DNA of 64,000 bases from Rossellomorea vietnamensis NBRC 101237 (GCF_001591825.1 NZ_BCVQ01000021.1:1-64000); one strand, 5' to 3'; counted from the stretch's first letter, positions 20,515 to 32,766 are shown. Program-made: numbers and translations. The notes: a model not told the origin generated them from the letters alone.

Positions 20515-22740
20515 ATGCAATTTTTGACTGATCGACTGTTGAATGGAATGAATCCCGAGCAGGCAGAAGCTGTGAAGGCAACGGAAGGGCCGTTACTGAT
20601 CATGGCAGGGGCAGGCTCCGGGAAGACAAGGGTATTGACGCATCGGATTGCGTATCTGATGGTGGAAAAAGGCGTCAATCCTTACAATATTTTAGCGATT
20701 ACCTTTACGAATAAAGCGGCAAGAGAGATGAGGGATCGTATTGAAAACATCCTGGGCGGGGCCTCTGAGAACATCTGGATCTCAACTTTTCACAGTATGT
20801 GTGTGCGAATCCTGCGACGTGATATTGACCGCATCGGCATGAACCGTAATTTCACGATCCTTGACTCTACCGATCAGCAGTCAGTGATCAAAGCGATTTT
20901 AAAAGAAAAAAATATCGATCCGAAGAAATTTGATCCCCGTTCGCTTCTTGGGTCCATTAGCTCTGCAAAAAATGAGCTGACCACTCCTGAAGAGTTATCG
21001 AAGCAGGTAGGCGGTTATTATGATCAGGTGGTCTCTGATGTGTATACAGAGTATCAGAAGCGTTTACGCAAGAATCAGGCCCTGGATTTTGATGATTTGA
21101 TCATGACGACGATCCAATTATTCCAGCGTGTGCCGGAAGTGTTGGAATATTATCAGCGTAAATTCCAGTACATCCACGTGGATGAGTATCAGGATACGAA
21201 CAGGGCACAGTATATGCTTGTAAAACTGCTTGCCTCCCGTTTTCAAAATCTGTGTGTCGTCGGGGATTCGGATCAGTCGATCTATCGCTGGCGCGGCGCG
21301 GACATTGCCAATATCCTTTCTTTTGAAAAGGATTATCCGAGAGCGACCGTCATTTTCCTGGAACAGAACTATCGTTCCACGAAACGGATCCTCCAGGCGG
21401 CGAACGAAGTCATCCAGAAGAATTCAAATCGAAAACCGAAGAACCTCTGGACGGAAAATCATGACGGTGAGAAGATTTCCTACTTCAGGGCGGATACGGA
21501 GCAAACCGAAGCTCAATTCGTCACAGGGAAAATCAAGGAATTGATGGAAACCGGTAAGAAGAAGTATTCTGATTTTGCCATCCTGTACCGTACCAATGCA
21601 CAGTCCCGTGTCATGGAGGAAGTGCTTTTAAAATCAAATATCGAATACTCCATCGTGGGCGGCATCAAGTTCTACGATCGGAAAGAGATCAAGGATATCT
21701 TAGCGTATCTCAGGCTCATTTCGAATCCGGATGATGATATCAGCCTTCAGCGTGTTATTAACGTTCCGAAAAGAGGAGTAGGGGCCACTTCGATCGATAA
21801 AATTGCCCGCTACGCCCAGGATCATGACATTTCCATGTTCAGGGCACTCGCAGAAGCCGACTTTATCGGACTCAGTCCCAAGATCACCAAAGCTGTGATT
21901 GAATTCATGGAAATGGTGAAAGGCTACACGAGTATGCAGGAGTATCTATCTGTCACGGAACTGGTAGAAGAGATTCTTGAGAAATCAGGCTACACCGATA
22001 TGCTGAAAGCGGAAAAGTCCATAGAGTCTCAATCAAGACTCGAGAACTTGGACGAGTTCCTGTCTGTAACGAAAAGCTTTGAACAATCCAACGACGATAA
22101 GAGCCTCGTGGCATTTTTAACGGACCTTGCATTGGTCGCCGACATCGATAAACTTGATGAAGACGATCAGCCGAAGGATTCTGTTATCTTGATGACACTG
22201 CACGCAGCCAAAGGCTTGGAGTTCCCTGTCGTATTCCTCATGGGAATGGAGGAAGGCGTCTTCCCTCACAGCCGTTCCCTTATGGAAGAGGATGAAATGG
22301 AAGAAGAACGCCGATTGGCATACGTGGGGATCACCCGTGCGGAAGAACAGCTCTTCCTGACCAATGCCCAGATGAGGACGCTCTTCGGACAGACGAAGAT
22401 GAACCCGGTTTCCCGTTTCATCAATGAAATTCCTGCAGACCTGCTGGATGATGTGATGGCAGAGAAGAAGAGTGCCTTCACGCCTTTCGGGAAATCAGCG
22501 GCTAAATCACCTTCACGCCCTGCTCCCAGAAAGCCTGTTGCACGTCCGGTCCAAACCACGACGGGTGGAGAATCCGTTGCGTGGCAGGTCGGTGATAAGG
22601 CCCAGCATAAGAAGTGGGGGACAGGAACGGTTGTCAGCGTGAAGGGATCAGGAGACAGTGTCGAGCTCGATATCGCTTTCCCGAGTCCGATGGGAATCAA
22701 GCGTCTCCTGGCCAAATTTGCTCCAATTGAAAAAGCATAA
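20515..22740 (+). CDS. pcrA: ATP-dependent DNA helicase PcrA
   Basis: A 741-residue UvrD/Rep superfamily 1A helicase. Walker [14 protein letters not shown] (near residue 32), motif II DEYQDTN, motif IV EQNYRST and motif [12 protein letters not shown] are all intact. The C-terminal 60 residues ([14 protein letters not shown] onward) form the small Tudor-like domain that in PcrA contacts RNA polymerase, after a basic Pro-rich linker. Roles: plasmid rolling-circle replication, removal of RecA and RNA polymerase, repair. It heads pcrA-ligA-camS behind a LexA-like box. Confidence 0.96.
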   Translation: MQFLTDRLLNGMNPEQAEAVKATEGPLLIMAGAGSGKTRVLTHRIAYLMVEKGVNPYNILAITFTNKAAREMRDRIENILGGASENIWISTFHSMCVRILRRDIDRIGMNRNFTILDSTDQQSVIKAILKEKNIDPKKFDPRSLLGSISSAKNELTTPEELSKQVGGYYDQVVSDVYTEYQKRLRKNQALDFDDLIMTTIQLFQRVPEVLEYYQRKFQYIHVDEYQDTNRAQYMLVKLLASRFQNLCVVGDSDQSIYRWRGADIANILSFEKDYPRATVIFLEQNYRSTKRILQAANEVIQKNSNRKPKNLWTENHDGEKISYFRADTEQTEAQFVTGKIKELMETGKKKYSDFAILYRTNAQSRVMEEVLLKSNIEYSIVGGIKFYDRKEIKDILAYLRLISNPDDDISLQRVINVPKRGVGATSIDKIARYAQDHDISMFRALAEADFIGLSPKITKAVIEFMEMVKGYTSMQEYLSVTELVEEILEKSGYTDMLKAEKSIESQSRLENLDEFLSVTKSFEQSNDDKSLVAFLTDLALVADIDKLDEDDQPKDSVILMTLHAAKGLEFPVVFLMGMEEGVFPHSRSLMEEDEMEEERRLAYVGITRAEEQLFLTNAQMRTLFGQTKMNPVSRFINEIPADLLDDVMAEKKSAFTPFGKSAAKSPSRPAPRKPVARPVQTTTGGESVAWQVGDKAQHKKWGTGTVVSVKGSGDSVELDIAFPSPMGIKRLLAKFAPIEKA

Positions 22741-24807
<2,067 letters not shown>

Positions 24808-24822
24808 GAGGTGTAACGAGGA

Positions 24823-25974
24823 ATGAAAAAAGGGATTTCGGTCGCTCTCGCCGCATTAGTGTTACTGGGAGGATGTGCACCGACATTTGAGAAACAGGAT
24901 CAGGTCGTCCAGGAAAATCAGGATAGTGAAGCCAAGAAAGCCATCATACCAAGCTTTCAAATTTCCAAAGAATACTACAAGACGATGCTTCCGTATGAAA
25001 CGAGTAATACCCGGGGAGTCGTCGTGAATGACCTGGGTTCAAGATATGATATTAATGAAATCGAGACGGGCTTATTAAGGGTTGCCCAAAATCGGTTTTC
25101 GACGGATGAATATTTCTTTAAAGAAGGTCAATTCCTTACCAAGAAGACGGTTGATAGCTGGCTGCAACGAAAGTACACCAGTGAACAGCTGAAGGAAAAA
25201 GGGTTGAAGGAGTCTGAAAATGTCGGACTTAATCCCGTGCAGTCAAAAGGGGAAAATGCCCCCATCTATTTGGCCCACGTCGTCGAACATAATTACTTGA
25301 TGAAAAAAGAAGATAACAAGGTGCGTCTTGGTGGAGTGGCCATCGCCCTGTCCCTGAATTCTGTCCAATATGAGACCAATATGTCTAATGGTACAAGAAC
25401 TGTAAAAAACCTTTCCAATGAGGTTTTGAAAGAGCAGGGAGCGAAAATCGCAGGTGAAGTACTCAACCGGCTTCGTGAGAAAAAAGAACTCCAGAACGTT
25501 CCGATTATGATTTCACTTTATAAACAGGCTCCGAAGGATCAGGTCGTACCCGGTCACTTCTTCGCCTACACAATTGTGGAACCGGACCAAACCGGCATTC
25601 AGGACTGGAAAGGGATCAATGAAGACTATTATTTATTCCCTTCCCCGGAAGCCCAGGAGAACCATCCGAACGATTACAAAGTCTTTAACGAACTGAAAAC
25701 AGACATCGAAAAGTATTTTCCTGTATATACAGGACTGACAGGTCAAGCGCTCTATCAAGATCAGAAGCTGTCCAAAATGGAATTCGAGGTGGCCCTGTCC
25801 TTCCAGGGGAAAGCAGAAACCATCGGATTCGCCCAGCATCTGACCAACATGATCGGCAAACAGACCCCGGACAGCTGGGATGTAGAACTCCTCGTCTCCT
25901 CTTCCTATGGACCGGAAGCGCTGATCATCAAGAAGCCCGGCAGTAAAGAAACCTATTTACACATATATGAATAA
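24823..25974 (+). CDS. camS: CamS family lipoprotein (YerH)
   Basis: A 383-residue lipoprotein. The signal MKKGISVALAALVLLGGCAP places the lipid-anchored cysteine at position 18. The body matches the CamS family (staphylococcal sex-pheromone precursor type), whose Bacillus member YerH follows ligA in the same order. The two halves (about 50-240 and 250-383) are separated by a Pro-containing linker. It is held on the outer membrane face. A pheromone role is documented only for the processed staphylococcal signal peptide and should not be assumed here. A strong terminator follows. Confidence 0.88.
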   Translation: MKKGISVALAALVLLGGCAPTFEKQDQVVQENQDSEAKKAIIPSFQISKEYYKTMLPYETSNTRGVVVNDLGSRYDINEIETGLLRVAQNRFSTDEYFFKEGQFLTKKTVDSWLQRKYTSEQLKEKGLKESENVGLNPVQSKGENAPIYLAHVVEHNYLMKKEDNKVRLGGVAIALSLNSVQYETNMSNGTRTVKNLSNEVLKEQGAKIAGEVLNRLREKKELQNVPIMISLYKQAPKDQVVPGHFFAYTIVEPDQTGIQDWKGINEDYYLFPSPEAQENHPNDYKVFNELKTDIEKYFPVYTGLTGQALYQDQKLSKMEFEVALSFQGKAETIGFAQHLTNMIGKQTPDSWDVELLVSSSYGPEALIIKKPGSKETYLHIYE

Positions 25975-25982
25975 ATAGAGAG

Positions 25983-26018
25983 AGAACTAATCCGGAAAAG
26001 GGTTAGTTCTTTTTTTTT
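25983..26018 (+). terminator. Terminator after camS
   Basis: AGAACTAATCC/GGGTTAGTTCT hairpin followed by eight or more T. A repeat copy (26019-26032) begins immediately after the T-run. Confidence 0.9.
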
Positions 26019-26154
26019 GAGGGACGGACCTTCTGTATTTCCAAAAAAATGAAACTATCAGGTCGATTCACACGTAAAAGATTAGTGAATCGATCGAGTG
26101 GTGCAGAAAGAAAGACTTTTATATACAAAATTAAAGAATAAGGAGGTAGCTGAG

Positions 26155-26271
26155 ATGATGAGTTTTATCGCTCTTATAGTGGCTGGAACGTCCCTGACAT
26201 TTGCAACGCTTGTTTATGAAAAGAATAAAAAAATGGAGAAGAGAATGAAGGACTTGGAGAACAAACTATAA
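26155..26271 (+). CDS. Small single-pass membrane protein (38 residues)
   Basis: ATG at 26155 follows an ideal AAGGAGG by eight bases. The peptide starts MMSFIALIVAGTSLTFATL, a single membrane helix (about 2-21), followed by a charged helical tail YEKNKKMEKRMKDLENKL with heptad-like spacing of M and L that could form a coiled coil. No family was recognised. It stands alone between the camS terminator and a repeat hairpin. The gene call rests on the strong ribosome binding site and plausible topology. Confidence 0.68.
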   Translation: MMSFIALIVAGTSLTFATLVYEKNKKMEKRMKDLENKL

Positions 26272-26293
26272 ATATCGAAATGGTTATGGTTAC

Positions 26294-26340
26294 TGAAGGT
26301 CCGTCCCTCACCGCTTTAATGCGATGAGGGACGGACCTCA
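26294..26340. repeat. Paired GAGGGACGGACCTY repeats forming a hairpin (copies 7 and 8)
   Basis: AAGGTCCGTCCCTC (26296-26309) and GAGGGACGGACCTC (26326-26339) are inverted, with a 16-base loop. TTTTG follows, so it could terminate transcription of the small upstream gene. Confidence 0.85.
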
Positions 26341-26497
26341 TTTTGTGTTATCAACACCCTTGCGAAAAATGTCGAATGAAAATTCTGAAAAAAGTGTTCC
26401 AAATTCAATCTATCTGTTATACAATACAAACATGTTAATTAATCTGTATTATAACAATAATGATTTGTTTAATACGCTTAAGGAGTGAATACGTTCT

Positions 26498-28087
26498 ATG
26501 TCGACTCAAATGGTTGGTATCAAGGTAACCGGGGAACTTAAACCGGGCTTTGATGAGATGTTATCCTCTGAGGCACTGCAGTTTTTGGAACAGCTGGAGC
26601 GCAGGTTCGGGGAGAAACGCAGGGAGCTGTTACACAACAGAGAGAAGAAGCAAGAGCGGATCAATGGAGGAGAGCTTCCTCACTTTTTGACGGAAACCGA
26701 ATCGATCCGCCAAAGTGAGTGGAAGGTTGCTCCGATTCCGAAAGCACTGCAGGATCGAAGGGTGGAGATCACAGGCCCTGTCGATCGGAAAATGGTCATC
26801 AATGCTCTGAATTCAGGAGCGAAATGTTTCATGGCATGTTTTGAAGATGCCACTTCACCTACATGGAATAACCTCATAGAAGGACAAATCAACCTCCGAG
26901 ATGCTGTACACCACACGATAGACTTCGAGACAAACGGGAAGCGTTATGAATTGAACGAAGAGCACGCGGTTCTGATCGTAAGACCAAGAGGACTTCACCT
27001 GGAAGAGAAACACATCGAACTGGATGGAGAATCTCTATCAGGAAGCCTTGTCGACTTTGGGTTATTCTTCTTCCATAATGCGACTCACCTAACTTCACTG
27101 AATAAAGGCCCTTATTTTTACTTACCTAAATTAGAAAGCCATGAAGAAGCACGATTCTGGAATGAAGTATTTGTATTTGCCCAGGATTATGTGGGAATTC
27201 CCCAAGGGACGATCAAAGCGACGGTCCTGATCGAAACGATCACAGCGGCATTTGAAATGGATGAAATCCTTTATGAGTTAAAAGAACACTCAGCAGGGTT
27301 GAATTGTGGAAGATGGGATTATATCTTCAGCTATATCAAAAAGCTTCGGGAACAGGAAGATGTGATTCTTCCCGATCGTTCATCGGTCACGATGACGGCG
27401 CCATTCATGAGAGCATACTCCCTGCTTACGATTAAGACCTGTCACAGAAGGGGAGCTCCTGCAATAGGCGGTATGGCGGCGCAGATCCCTGTCAAGAACG
27501 ACCCTGTCAAGAACGAAGAAGCGTTCAATAAAGTGAAAACGGATAAAGAACGGGAAGCAAGGGATGGTCATGATGGAACGTGGGTAGCGCACCCTGGTCT
27601 GGTCCCGGTTGCCATGGACGTATTCAATCGGGAAATGAAGAAAGAGAACCAGATTGAAGAGAAAACATTGATGGAACTGGAAGTATCTGAACAGGAGCTT
27701 CTCGAAGTTCCTCAAGGAGCGATAACCGAAGAAGGTGTCCGCCTGAACATTAATGTAGGCATTCAATACATTTCATCCTGGCTGAGCGGCCGAGGAGCGG
27801 CACCGATCCATAATCTGATGGAAGATGTGGCCACGGCAGAAATCTCCCGTGCCCAGCTATGGCAATGGATCCGTCATCCGAAAGGGATCCTCGAGGATGG
27901 CCGGCATATCACCATCGAGCTCTACGAACAGCTCAAGCAGGAAGAACTGACAAAACTCAAAAGCCAATTGGGTGAAGAACGATACAAGGAACGCCGATTC
28001 TCTGAAGCCGTCGACCTGTTCGACCAGCTCATCCAGAATGACCAGTTCACAGACTTCCTCACCATTCCCGGCTACCGGATCCTTTAA
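26498..28087 (+). CDS. aceB: Malate synthase A
   Basis: A 529-residue malate synthase of the A type, condensing glyoxylate with acetyl-CoA to malate, second step of the glyoxylate shunt. Conserved stretches CFMACFEDATSPTWNN, VLIVRPRGLHLEEKH, ATVLIETITAAFEMDEILYEL and LNCGRWDYIFSYIKK are all present. AAGGAG lies 11 bases before ATG. It is followed after 154 bases by aceA. B. subtilis 168 lacks this pathway, whereas several other Bacillus species have it. It allows growth on acetate and fatty acids. Confidence 0.95.
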   Translation: MSTQMVGIKVTGELKPGFDEMLSSEALQFLEQLERRFGEKRRELLHNREKKQERINGGELPHFLTETESIRQSEWKVAPIPKALQDRRVEITGPVDRKMVINALNSGAKCFMACFEDATSPTWNNLIEGQINLRDAVHHTIDFETNGKRYELNEEHAVLIVRPRGLHLEEKHIELDGESLSGSLVDFGLFFFHNATHLTSLNKGPYFYLPKLESHEEARFWNEVFVFAQDYVGIPQGTIKATVLIETITAAFEMDEILYELKEHSAGLNCGRWDYIFSYIKKLREQEDVILPDRSSVTMTAPFMRAYSLLTIKTCHRRGAPAIGGMAAQIPVKNDPVKNEEAFNKVKTDKEREARDGHDGTWVAHPGLVPVAMDVFNREMKKENQIEEKTLMELEVSEQELLEVPQGAITEEGVRLNINVGIQYISSWLSGRGAAPIHNLMEDVATAEISRAQLWQWIRHPKGILEDGRHITIELYEQLKQEELTKLKSQLGEERYKERRFSEAVDLFDQLIQNDQFTDFLTIPGYRIL

Positions 28088-28157
28088 AGGGTCGTACCCC
28101 GTCAACTGTTGGTAGAACACGTATATTAACTTTATTCAATTACCGCTTCACCTGGAT

Positions 28158-28171
28158 GAGGGACGGACCTC
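28158..28171 (+). repeat. GAGGGACGGACCTY repeat, copy 9 (aceB-aceA gap)
   Basis: GAGGGACGGACCTC lies in the 154-base gap between aceB and aceA. Confidence 0.85.
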
Positions 28172-28241
28172 AACCGATGACGCAAGACCATACATCAAAC
28201 ATACACCGGTATGTATAAAAACAAAAAGGGAGAGATTTAAC

Positions 28242-29522
28242 ATGGTAAAAGCAAATAACGAACGTGTAACGGCACTTCAGGAAAACTGGGAAATGGATAA
28301 ACGATGGAAAGGGATCACCCGTCCTTACTCAGCGGAAGATGTTATTCGACTAAGGGGATCGATTGATATCGAACACACAATTGCCCGCAGGGGTTCTGAG
28401 AAACTATGGAATTTGCTTCATGAGGAGGATTATATCAATGCCCTGGGTGCCCTGACAGGAAACCAGGCGGTCCAACAGGTAAGAGCCGGACTGAAAGCCA
28501 TCTATCTAAGCGGGTGGCAGGTTGCAGCGGATGCTAACCTTTCTGGTCATATGTATCCAGATCAAAGTCTGTACCCTGCTAACTCCGTACCATCCGTCGT
28601 AAAGAGGATCAACCAGGCCCTTCAGCGCGCTGATCAGGTTCATTATGTAGAAGGGGATGAATCGATTGATTGGTTCGTACCGATCGTTGCCGATGCAGAA
28701 GCGGGATTCGGCGGACAGTTGAATGTGTTTGAATTAATGAAGGGCATGATTGAAGCAGGGGCGTCAGCGGTCCATTTTGAAGACCAGCTTTCTTCGGAGA
28801 AAAAGTGCGGTCATCTCGGAGGTAAGGTGCTTCTTCCTACTCAAACTTCTGTAAAGAACCTCATTTCCGCCCGTCTTGCAGCGGACGTAATGGGTGTGCC
28901 GACCTTGATCGTTGCCCGTACGGATGCCAATGCCGCGGACTTGATCACGAGTGATGTCGATCCGTATGATGCCCAGTTCATCACCGGCGACCGAACTCCT
29001 GAAGGCTTCTTCCGCACAAATGCCGGCCTCAATCAGGCGATAGCGAGAGGCCTTGCATATGCTCCTTATGCAGATCTTGTGTGGTGTGAAACGTCAGAAC
29101 CGAGTCTTGAGGAAGCACGCCGGTTTGCAGAGGCGATCCATGCTGAACATCCAGGAAAGTTACTTGCTTACAACTGTTCCCCGTCCTTTAACTGGAAAAA
29201 GAAATTGGACGATGAAACGATTGCCAAATTCCAGGTGGAGCTCGGTAAAATGGGCTATAAATTCCAGTTCGTCACACTTGCAGGCTTCCACGCACTGAAT
29301 CACAGTATGTTCGAGCTTGCGAGAGGGTACAAAGATCGTGGTATGGCCGCCTATTCACAGCTACAAGAAGCAGAGTTTGCCAGCGAAAAGCATGGTTATT
29401 CCGCTACAAGGCATCAGCGTGAAGTCGGAACCGGATACTTTGACGAAGTCTCCATGGTGATTTCAGGTGGAACATCCTCCACAACGGCTTTGAAAGGTTC
29501 AACGGAGGCAGCACAATTCTAA
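28242..29522 (+). CDS. aceA: Isocitrate lyase
   Basis: A 426-residue isocitrate lyase, splitting isocitrate to succinate and glyoxylate. The active-site signature [11 protein letters not shown] carries the catalytic cysteine; [26 protein letters not shown] and the substrate-binding NCSPSFNW are also present. GGGAGAG precedes ATG. It lies behind aceB in the same orientation and is followed by a perfect repeat hairpin, so the pair probably forms one transcription unit. Confidence 0.96.
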   Translation: MVKANNERVTALQENWEMDKRWKGITRPYSAEDVIRLRGSIDIEHTIARRGSEKLWNLLHEEDYINALGALTGNQAVQQVRAGLKAIYLSGWQVAADANLSGHMYPDQSLYPANSVPSVVKRINQALQRADQVHYVEGDESIDWFVPIVADAEAGFGGQLNVFELMKGMIEAGASAVHFEDQLSSEKKCGHLGGKVLLPTQTSVKNLISARLAADVMGVPTLIVARTDANAADLITSDVDPYDAQFITGDRTPEGFFRTNAGLNQAIARGLAYAPYADLVWCETSEPSLEEARRFAEAIHAEHPGKLLAYNCSPSFNWKKKLDDETIAKFQVELGKMGYKFQFVTLAGFHALNHSMFELARGYKDRGMAAYSQLQEAEFASEKHGYSATRHQREVGTGYFDEVSMVISGGTSSTTALKGSTEAAQF

Positions 29523-29540
29523 AATACTATTAATATACTC

Positions 29541-29580
29541 ATAAAGGTCCGTCCCTCAACAACGAGGGACGGACCTTTAT
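29541..29580. repeat. Perfect repeat hairpin after aceA (copies 10 and 11)
   Basis: ATAAAGGTCCGTCCCTC (29541-29557) is exactly complementary to GAGGGACGGACCTTTAT (29564-29580); six-base loop. No long T-run follows, but it is the only terminator-like structure after aceA. Confidence 0.9.
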
Positions 29581-29648
29581 ATGTTTCTAGTACTATCGGA
29601 GTGAATTTGTGAATAAAGTAACTTTATAAAAAATTTATAAATATACTA

Positions 29649-29677
29649 TTGATTTTATTAATATACACTCATATAAT
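29649..29677 (+). promoter_or_regulatory. Promoter of the arginine cluster
   Basis: TTGATT (29649-29654), 17-base spacer, TATAAT (29672-29677), 39 bases before the argC start. The surrounding AT-rich sequence (TGAATAAAGTAACTTTAT, ATTAATATACACTCATAT) could hold ArgR boxes, but I cannot align them confidently. Confidence 0.7.
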
Positions 29678-29715
29678 TAGACCTAATTTAAATTTATTGT
29701 TTGGGGTGAGAGGTA

Positions 29716-30750
29716 TTGGATGTTGGTATTGTTGGTAGTACTGGGTATGGTGGTGTGGAGTTGTACCGTCTGTTGTCAAACCATCCGATTGTGAATGATT
29801 GTATTTTGTATTCATCTTCTCTGGAGGGGAGTTCATATGCGGAACAGTATCCGCATTTATCCGGTCTTTCCCAAGAAAGGGTGAAGCCAATCATGATCGA
29901 AGAAATGCAACAGCTGGATTTCGTATTTCTGGCGGTGCCTTCAGGCGTTTCAAAGGAGCTTGCCCAGAAGCTTATCGGAAAAAAGGCGAAAGTGATCGAT
30001 CTTTCGGGCGACCTGCGCTTAAAGGACCCGAGTGAATATGAAGAGTGGTACAAAGGAGAATCCGCCCCGCAGGATGTCCTCGGGAAAGCGGTCTATGGAC
30101 TGACTGAAATCAATCGACACGCTATCCGGGAAGCGGACCTGATTGCCAACCCGGGCTGCTTCCCGACAGCGACCCTGCTGGGGCTGGCCACGCTCTATCA
30201 ACAGGATCTTATAGACCCTCATTCCTTGATCATCGATGCCAAAACCGGTTTATCCGGGGCAGGGAGGAAAGCGAGTCAATCCAGTCATTTTTCCGAGACT
30301 CAGGAAAATCTACGAATCTATAAGGTCCATCAGCACCAGCACACTCCTGAAATTGAACAGCAATTGAAGGAATGGAGTAGTGAAGCGGGACCGATCACAC
30401 TCACAACCCACCTCATTCCCATGACGAGGGGGATCATGGTGACGATGTACGCCGACTTGAAGTACACCTGCACCACTGAGCAGTTACATACCCGCTATGA
30501 AAGCTTTTATGAAAAGTATCCATTCGTCAGGATTCGTCCGGTCGGCCAGTTCCCGAGCACCAAAGAAGTATTCGGCACCAATTTCTGTGACCTATCCATC
30601 AAAGCAGATCCACGGACGAACCGGGTTACGATCGTATCAGTGATCGATAATTTGGTAAAGGGAGCGGCGGGTCAGGCGGTGCAAAATATGAACGTGATGC
30701 TGGGGTTGGACGAAACGACAGGTCTTCATCACTATCCAATTTATCCATAA
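29716..30750 (+). CDS. argC: N-acetyl-gamma-glutamyl-phosphate reductase
   Basis: A 344-residue NADPH-dependent reductase, third step of arginine synthesis. The nucleotide-binding GIVGSTGYGGVELYRLL opens the protein and the active-site ANPGCFPTATLLGL holds the catalytic cysteine. The start is TTG, with GAGAGG just upstream; homologues begin at the same point. First gene of argCJBD-carAB-argF. Confidence 0.95.
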   Translation: MDVGIVGSTGYGGVELYRLLSNHPIVNDCILYSSSLEGSSYAEQYPHLSGLSQERVKPIMIEEMQQLDFVFLAVPSGVSKELAQKLIGKKAKVIDLSGDLRLKDPSEYEEWYKGESAPQDVLGKAVYGLTEINRHAIREADLIANPGCFPTATLLGLATLYQQDLIDPHSLIIDAKTGLSGAGRKASQSSHFSETQENLRIYKVHQHQHTPEIEQQLKEWSSEAGPITLTTHLIPMTRGIMVTMYADLKYTCTTEQLHTRYESFYEKYPFVRIRPVGQFPSTKEVFGTNFCDLSIKADPRTNRVTIVSVIDNLVKGAAGQAVQNMNVMLGLDETTGLHHYPIYP

Positions 30751-30764
30751 GAGGGGGAGAATCA

Positions 30765-31994
30765 ATGAAACTGGTAAAAGAAGAAACAGTGAAACCTATC
30801 AAGGGAGGAACGATTCTGTCGCCTCTGGGGTATAAGGCTGGCGGTATGCATACCGGCCTGCGCTATGCCAAAAAGGATTTCGGTGTCATTTACAGCGAGA
30901 AGCCTGCACAATGCGGAGCGGTTTATACGCAAAGTCATTTTCAAGCGGCTCCCCTCAAAGTCACACAGGAAAGCATCTCCCAATCTCATAAACTACAGGC
31001 AATCGTCGTAAACAGTGCCATTGCAAATGCGTGCACAGGTGAACAAGGGTTGACGGATGCGTATCAAACGAGGGAATGGACCGCAGAACGTTTCCAGATC
31101 CCCGAAGAGTACGTCGCCGTTGCATCCACAGGTGTCATCGGTGAATGGCTTCCCATGGATAAGATGAAAAAGGGCTGCAGTGGCATCCAGGTCGGTGAGG
31201 ATCCGGAAAGTGCACAGTCTTTCCAACAGGCGATCCTTACGACGGATACAATCGAGAAATCGTCGTGCTATCAGGTCATGATCGACGGGAAGACCGTCAC
31301 CATCGGAGGCTGTGCGAAAGGCTCGGGGATGATTCATCCGAATATGGCAACGATGCTCGGTTTTATTACAACCGACGCCACCATATCGTCGGATGTTCTG
31401 CAGACTGCCCTTAAAACAGCCATCGATCAATCCTTCAATCAAATCACTGTAGACGGGGAAACGTCCACCAACGATATGGTCATCAGCTTGGCCAATGGCA
31501 TGGTGGATCATGAAACTCTTCACGAGAATCATCCTGACTGGACGCACTTTCAAAAAGGATTGACCCTTGTATGTGAAGATCTGGCGAAACAAATCGCAAG
31601 GGATGGAGAAGGTGCAACCAAACTGGTGGAAGTGAATGTCACAGGAGCACAGTCCCATCAGGATGCCAACATTTTAGCCAAAAAAATCGTCGGTTCCAAT
31701 CTGGTGAAGACGGCCCTCTTCGGCGGGGACCCGAACTGGGGAAGGATCGTCGGAGCGATGGGTCATAGTGGCGTCGACCTCAGCCCTCATCAATGTGATA
31801 TCCGCATCGGGGACACCCTCGTATTTTCAAAAGGGACTCCCCAACCATTCAATGAAGAGGAAGTCAGCGGGTACATGAGTGATGAATATGTTTGCATCTC
31901 TGTATTACTGAATAGTGGAGAAGGATTCGGAAAAGCATGGGGGTGCGATCTTACGTATGATTACGTCAAAATCAATGCAAGTTACCGAACATAA
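30765..31994 (+). CDS. argJ: Ornithine acetyltransferase/N-acetylglutamate synthase ArgJ
   Basis: A 409-residue precursor that cleaves itself between Ala and Thr in MATMLGFITTDA to give alpha and beta chains. It recycles the acetyl group from N-acetylornithine to glutamate, so no separate argA or argE is needed for flux. GSGMIHPNMA before the cleavage site and GGDPNWGRIVGAMGHS near the end are conserved. GAGGGGGAG precedes ATG. Confidence 0.95.
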   Translation: MKLVKEETVKPIKGGTILSPLGYKAGGMHTGLRYAKKDFGVIYSEKPAQCGAVYTQSHFQAAPLKVTQESISQSHKLQAIVVNSAIANACTGEQGLTDAYQTREWTAERFQIPEEYVAVASTGVIGEWLPMDKMKKGCSGIQVGEDPESAQSFQQAILTTDTIEKSSCYQVMIDGKTVTIGGCAKGSGMIHPNMATMLGFITTDATISSDVLQTALKTAIDQSFNQITVDGETSTNDMVISLANGMVDHETLHENHPDWTHFQKGLTLVCEDLAKQIARDGEGATKLVEVNVTGAQSHQDANILAKKIVGSNLVKTALFGGDPNWGRIVGAMGHSGVDLSPHQCDIRIGDTLVFSKGTPQPFNEEEVSGYMSDEYVCISVLLNSGEGFGKAWGCDLTYDYVKINASYRT

Positions 31995-32766
31995 GCCTGT
32001 GATTGTAGTGAAACTCGGTGGGAGTATCATTTCCAAGCTGTCGTCCCTTTTCTATAAAAGCATAAAAGATCTTCAGAAGCACTACCATGTGATCCTCGTT
32101 CACGGCGGGGGGCCTGAGATTACGGCAACACTTAAAGAACTTGGAATACAGTCCACGTTCATCAACGGCCAGCGAAAGACCACGAAGGATGTTTTCAACA
32201 TTGCCGAACAAATGCTGAAGGGGAAGGTGAACAGCGAATTGGTCCACCGGCTCAACCGGGATGGGGTAAGAGCTGTCGGGTTAAGCGGGTACGATGCACA
32301 ATTACTCGAGGCGAGTTTCATAGATCAAGAGTCTCTTGGGTTCGTCGGGAAAATTGAAGAGGTCAATCTCAATCTGTTGCACAATTTACTATCATTAAAC
32401 TACTTACCGGTGATTGCCCCCCTTGCAACAACAGGGGAAGGTGAAAGGGTGAATGTGAATGCCGACCTTGCTGCAGCAGCCGTCGCCCAAGCCCTGAATG
32501 CTGAGAAATTGGTATTTGTCACCGATGTACCTGGAATCTTGAAAGACGGTGAACTTGTTTCACGTGTAACAATCGACGTCATTCAACAGTATATCGAAAC
32601 CGGTGTGATCTACGGTGGAATGATCCCTAAGGTGCAGGCGGCTCTTTCAGTTTTAAATAAACATATTAAAGAAGTGATGATTGTCGGATGCCGGGATTCC
32701 ATCATCCAGGATGGGGAAATGATCGGCACCCGAATGACAGAAGGAAAAGGGGTTCAAGCGATATGA
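31957..32766 (+). CDS. argB: Acetylglutamate kinase ArgB
   Basis: A 269-residue amino-acid kinase phosphorylating N-acetylglutamate. VVKLGGSIISKL is the ATP-binding start of the fold, HGGGPEITATL binds substrate, and NVNADLAAAAVAQAL and MIPKVQAAL complete the site. The start is uncertain: ATG 31957 has GGGGGTG eleven bases upstream, ATG 31975 gives a start closer to homologues, and the frame is open further into argJ. Overlaps argJ in either case. Confidence 0.92.
   Translation: MITSKSMQVTEHKPVIVVKLGGSIISKLSSLFYKSIKDLQKHYHVILVHGGGPEITATLKELGIQSTFINGQRKTTKDVFNIAEQMLKGKVNSELVHRLNRDGVRAVGLSGYDAQLLEASFIDQESLGFVGKIEEVNLNLLHNLLSLNYLPVIAPLATTGEGERVNVNADLAAAAVAQALNAEKLVFVTDVPGILKDGELVSRVTIDVIQQYIETGVIYGGMIPKVQAALSVLNKHIKEVMIVGCRDSIIQDGEMIGTRMTEGKGVQAI

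Larger units (their letters stand above)
26019..26497. other. camS-aceB gap: repeat copies, small gene, aceB leader
   Basis: Contains repeat copy 6 (26019-26032), a 38-residue membrane peptide gene (26155-26271), the repeat hairpin 26294-26340, and an AT-rich leader (about 26400-26470) before aceB. The leader has a loose dyad of GTTATACAATAC and GTATTATAAC that overlaps possible -10 sequences; no CRE-like catabolite site was recognised. Confidence 0.55.

Noticed and set aside
29523-29715. T-box leader for the arginine genes
   Set aside because: No T-box sequence (TGGNACCGCG-like) or stem I features were found; ordinary promoter and possible ArgR control fit better.
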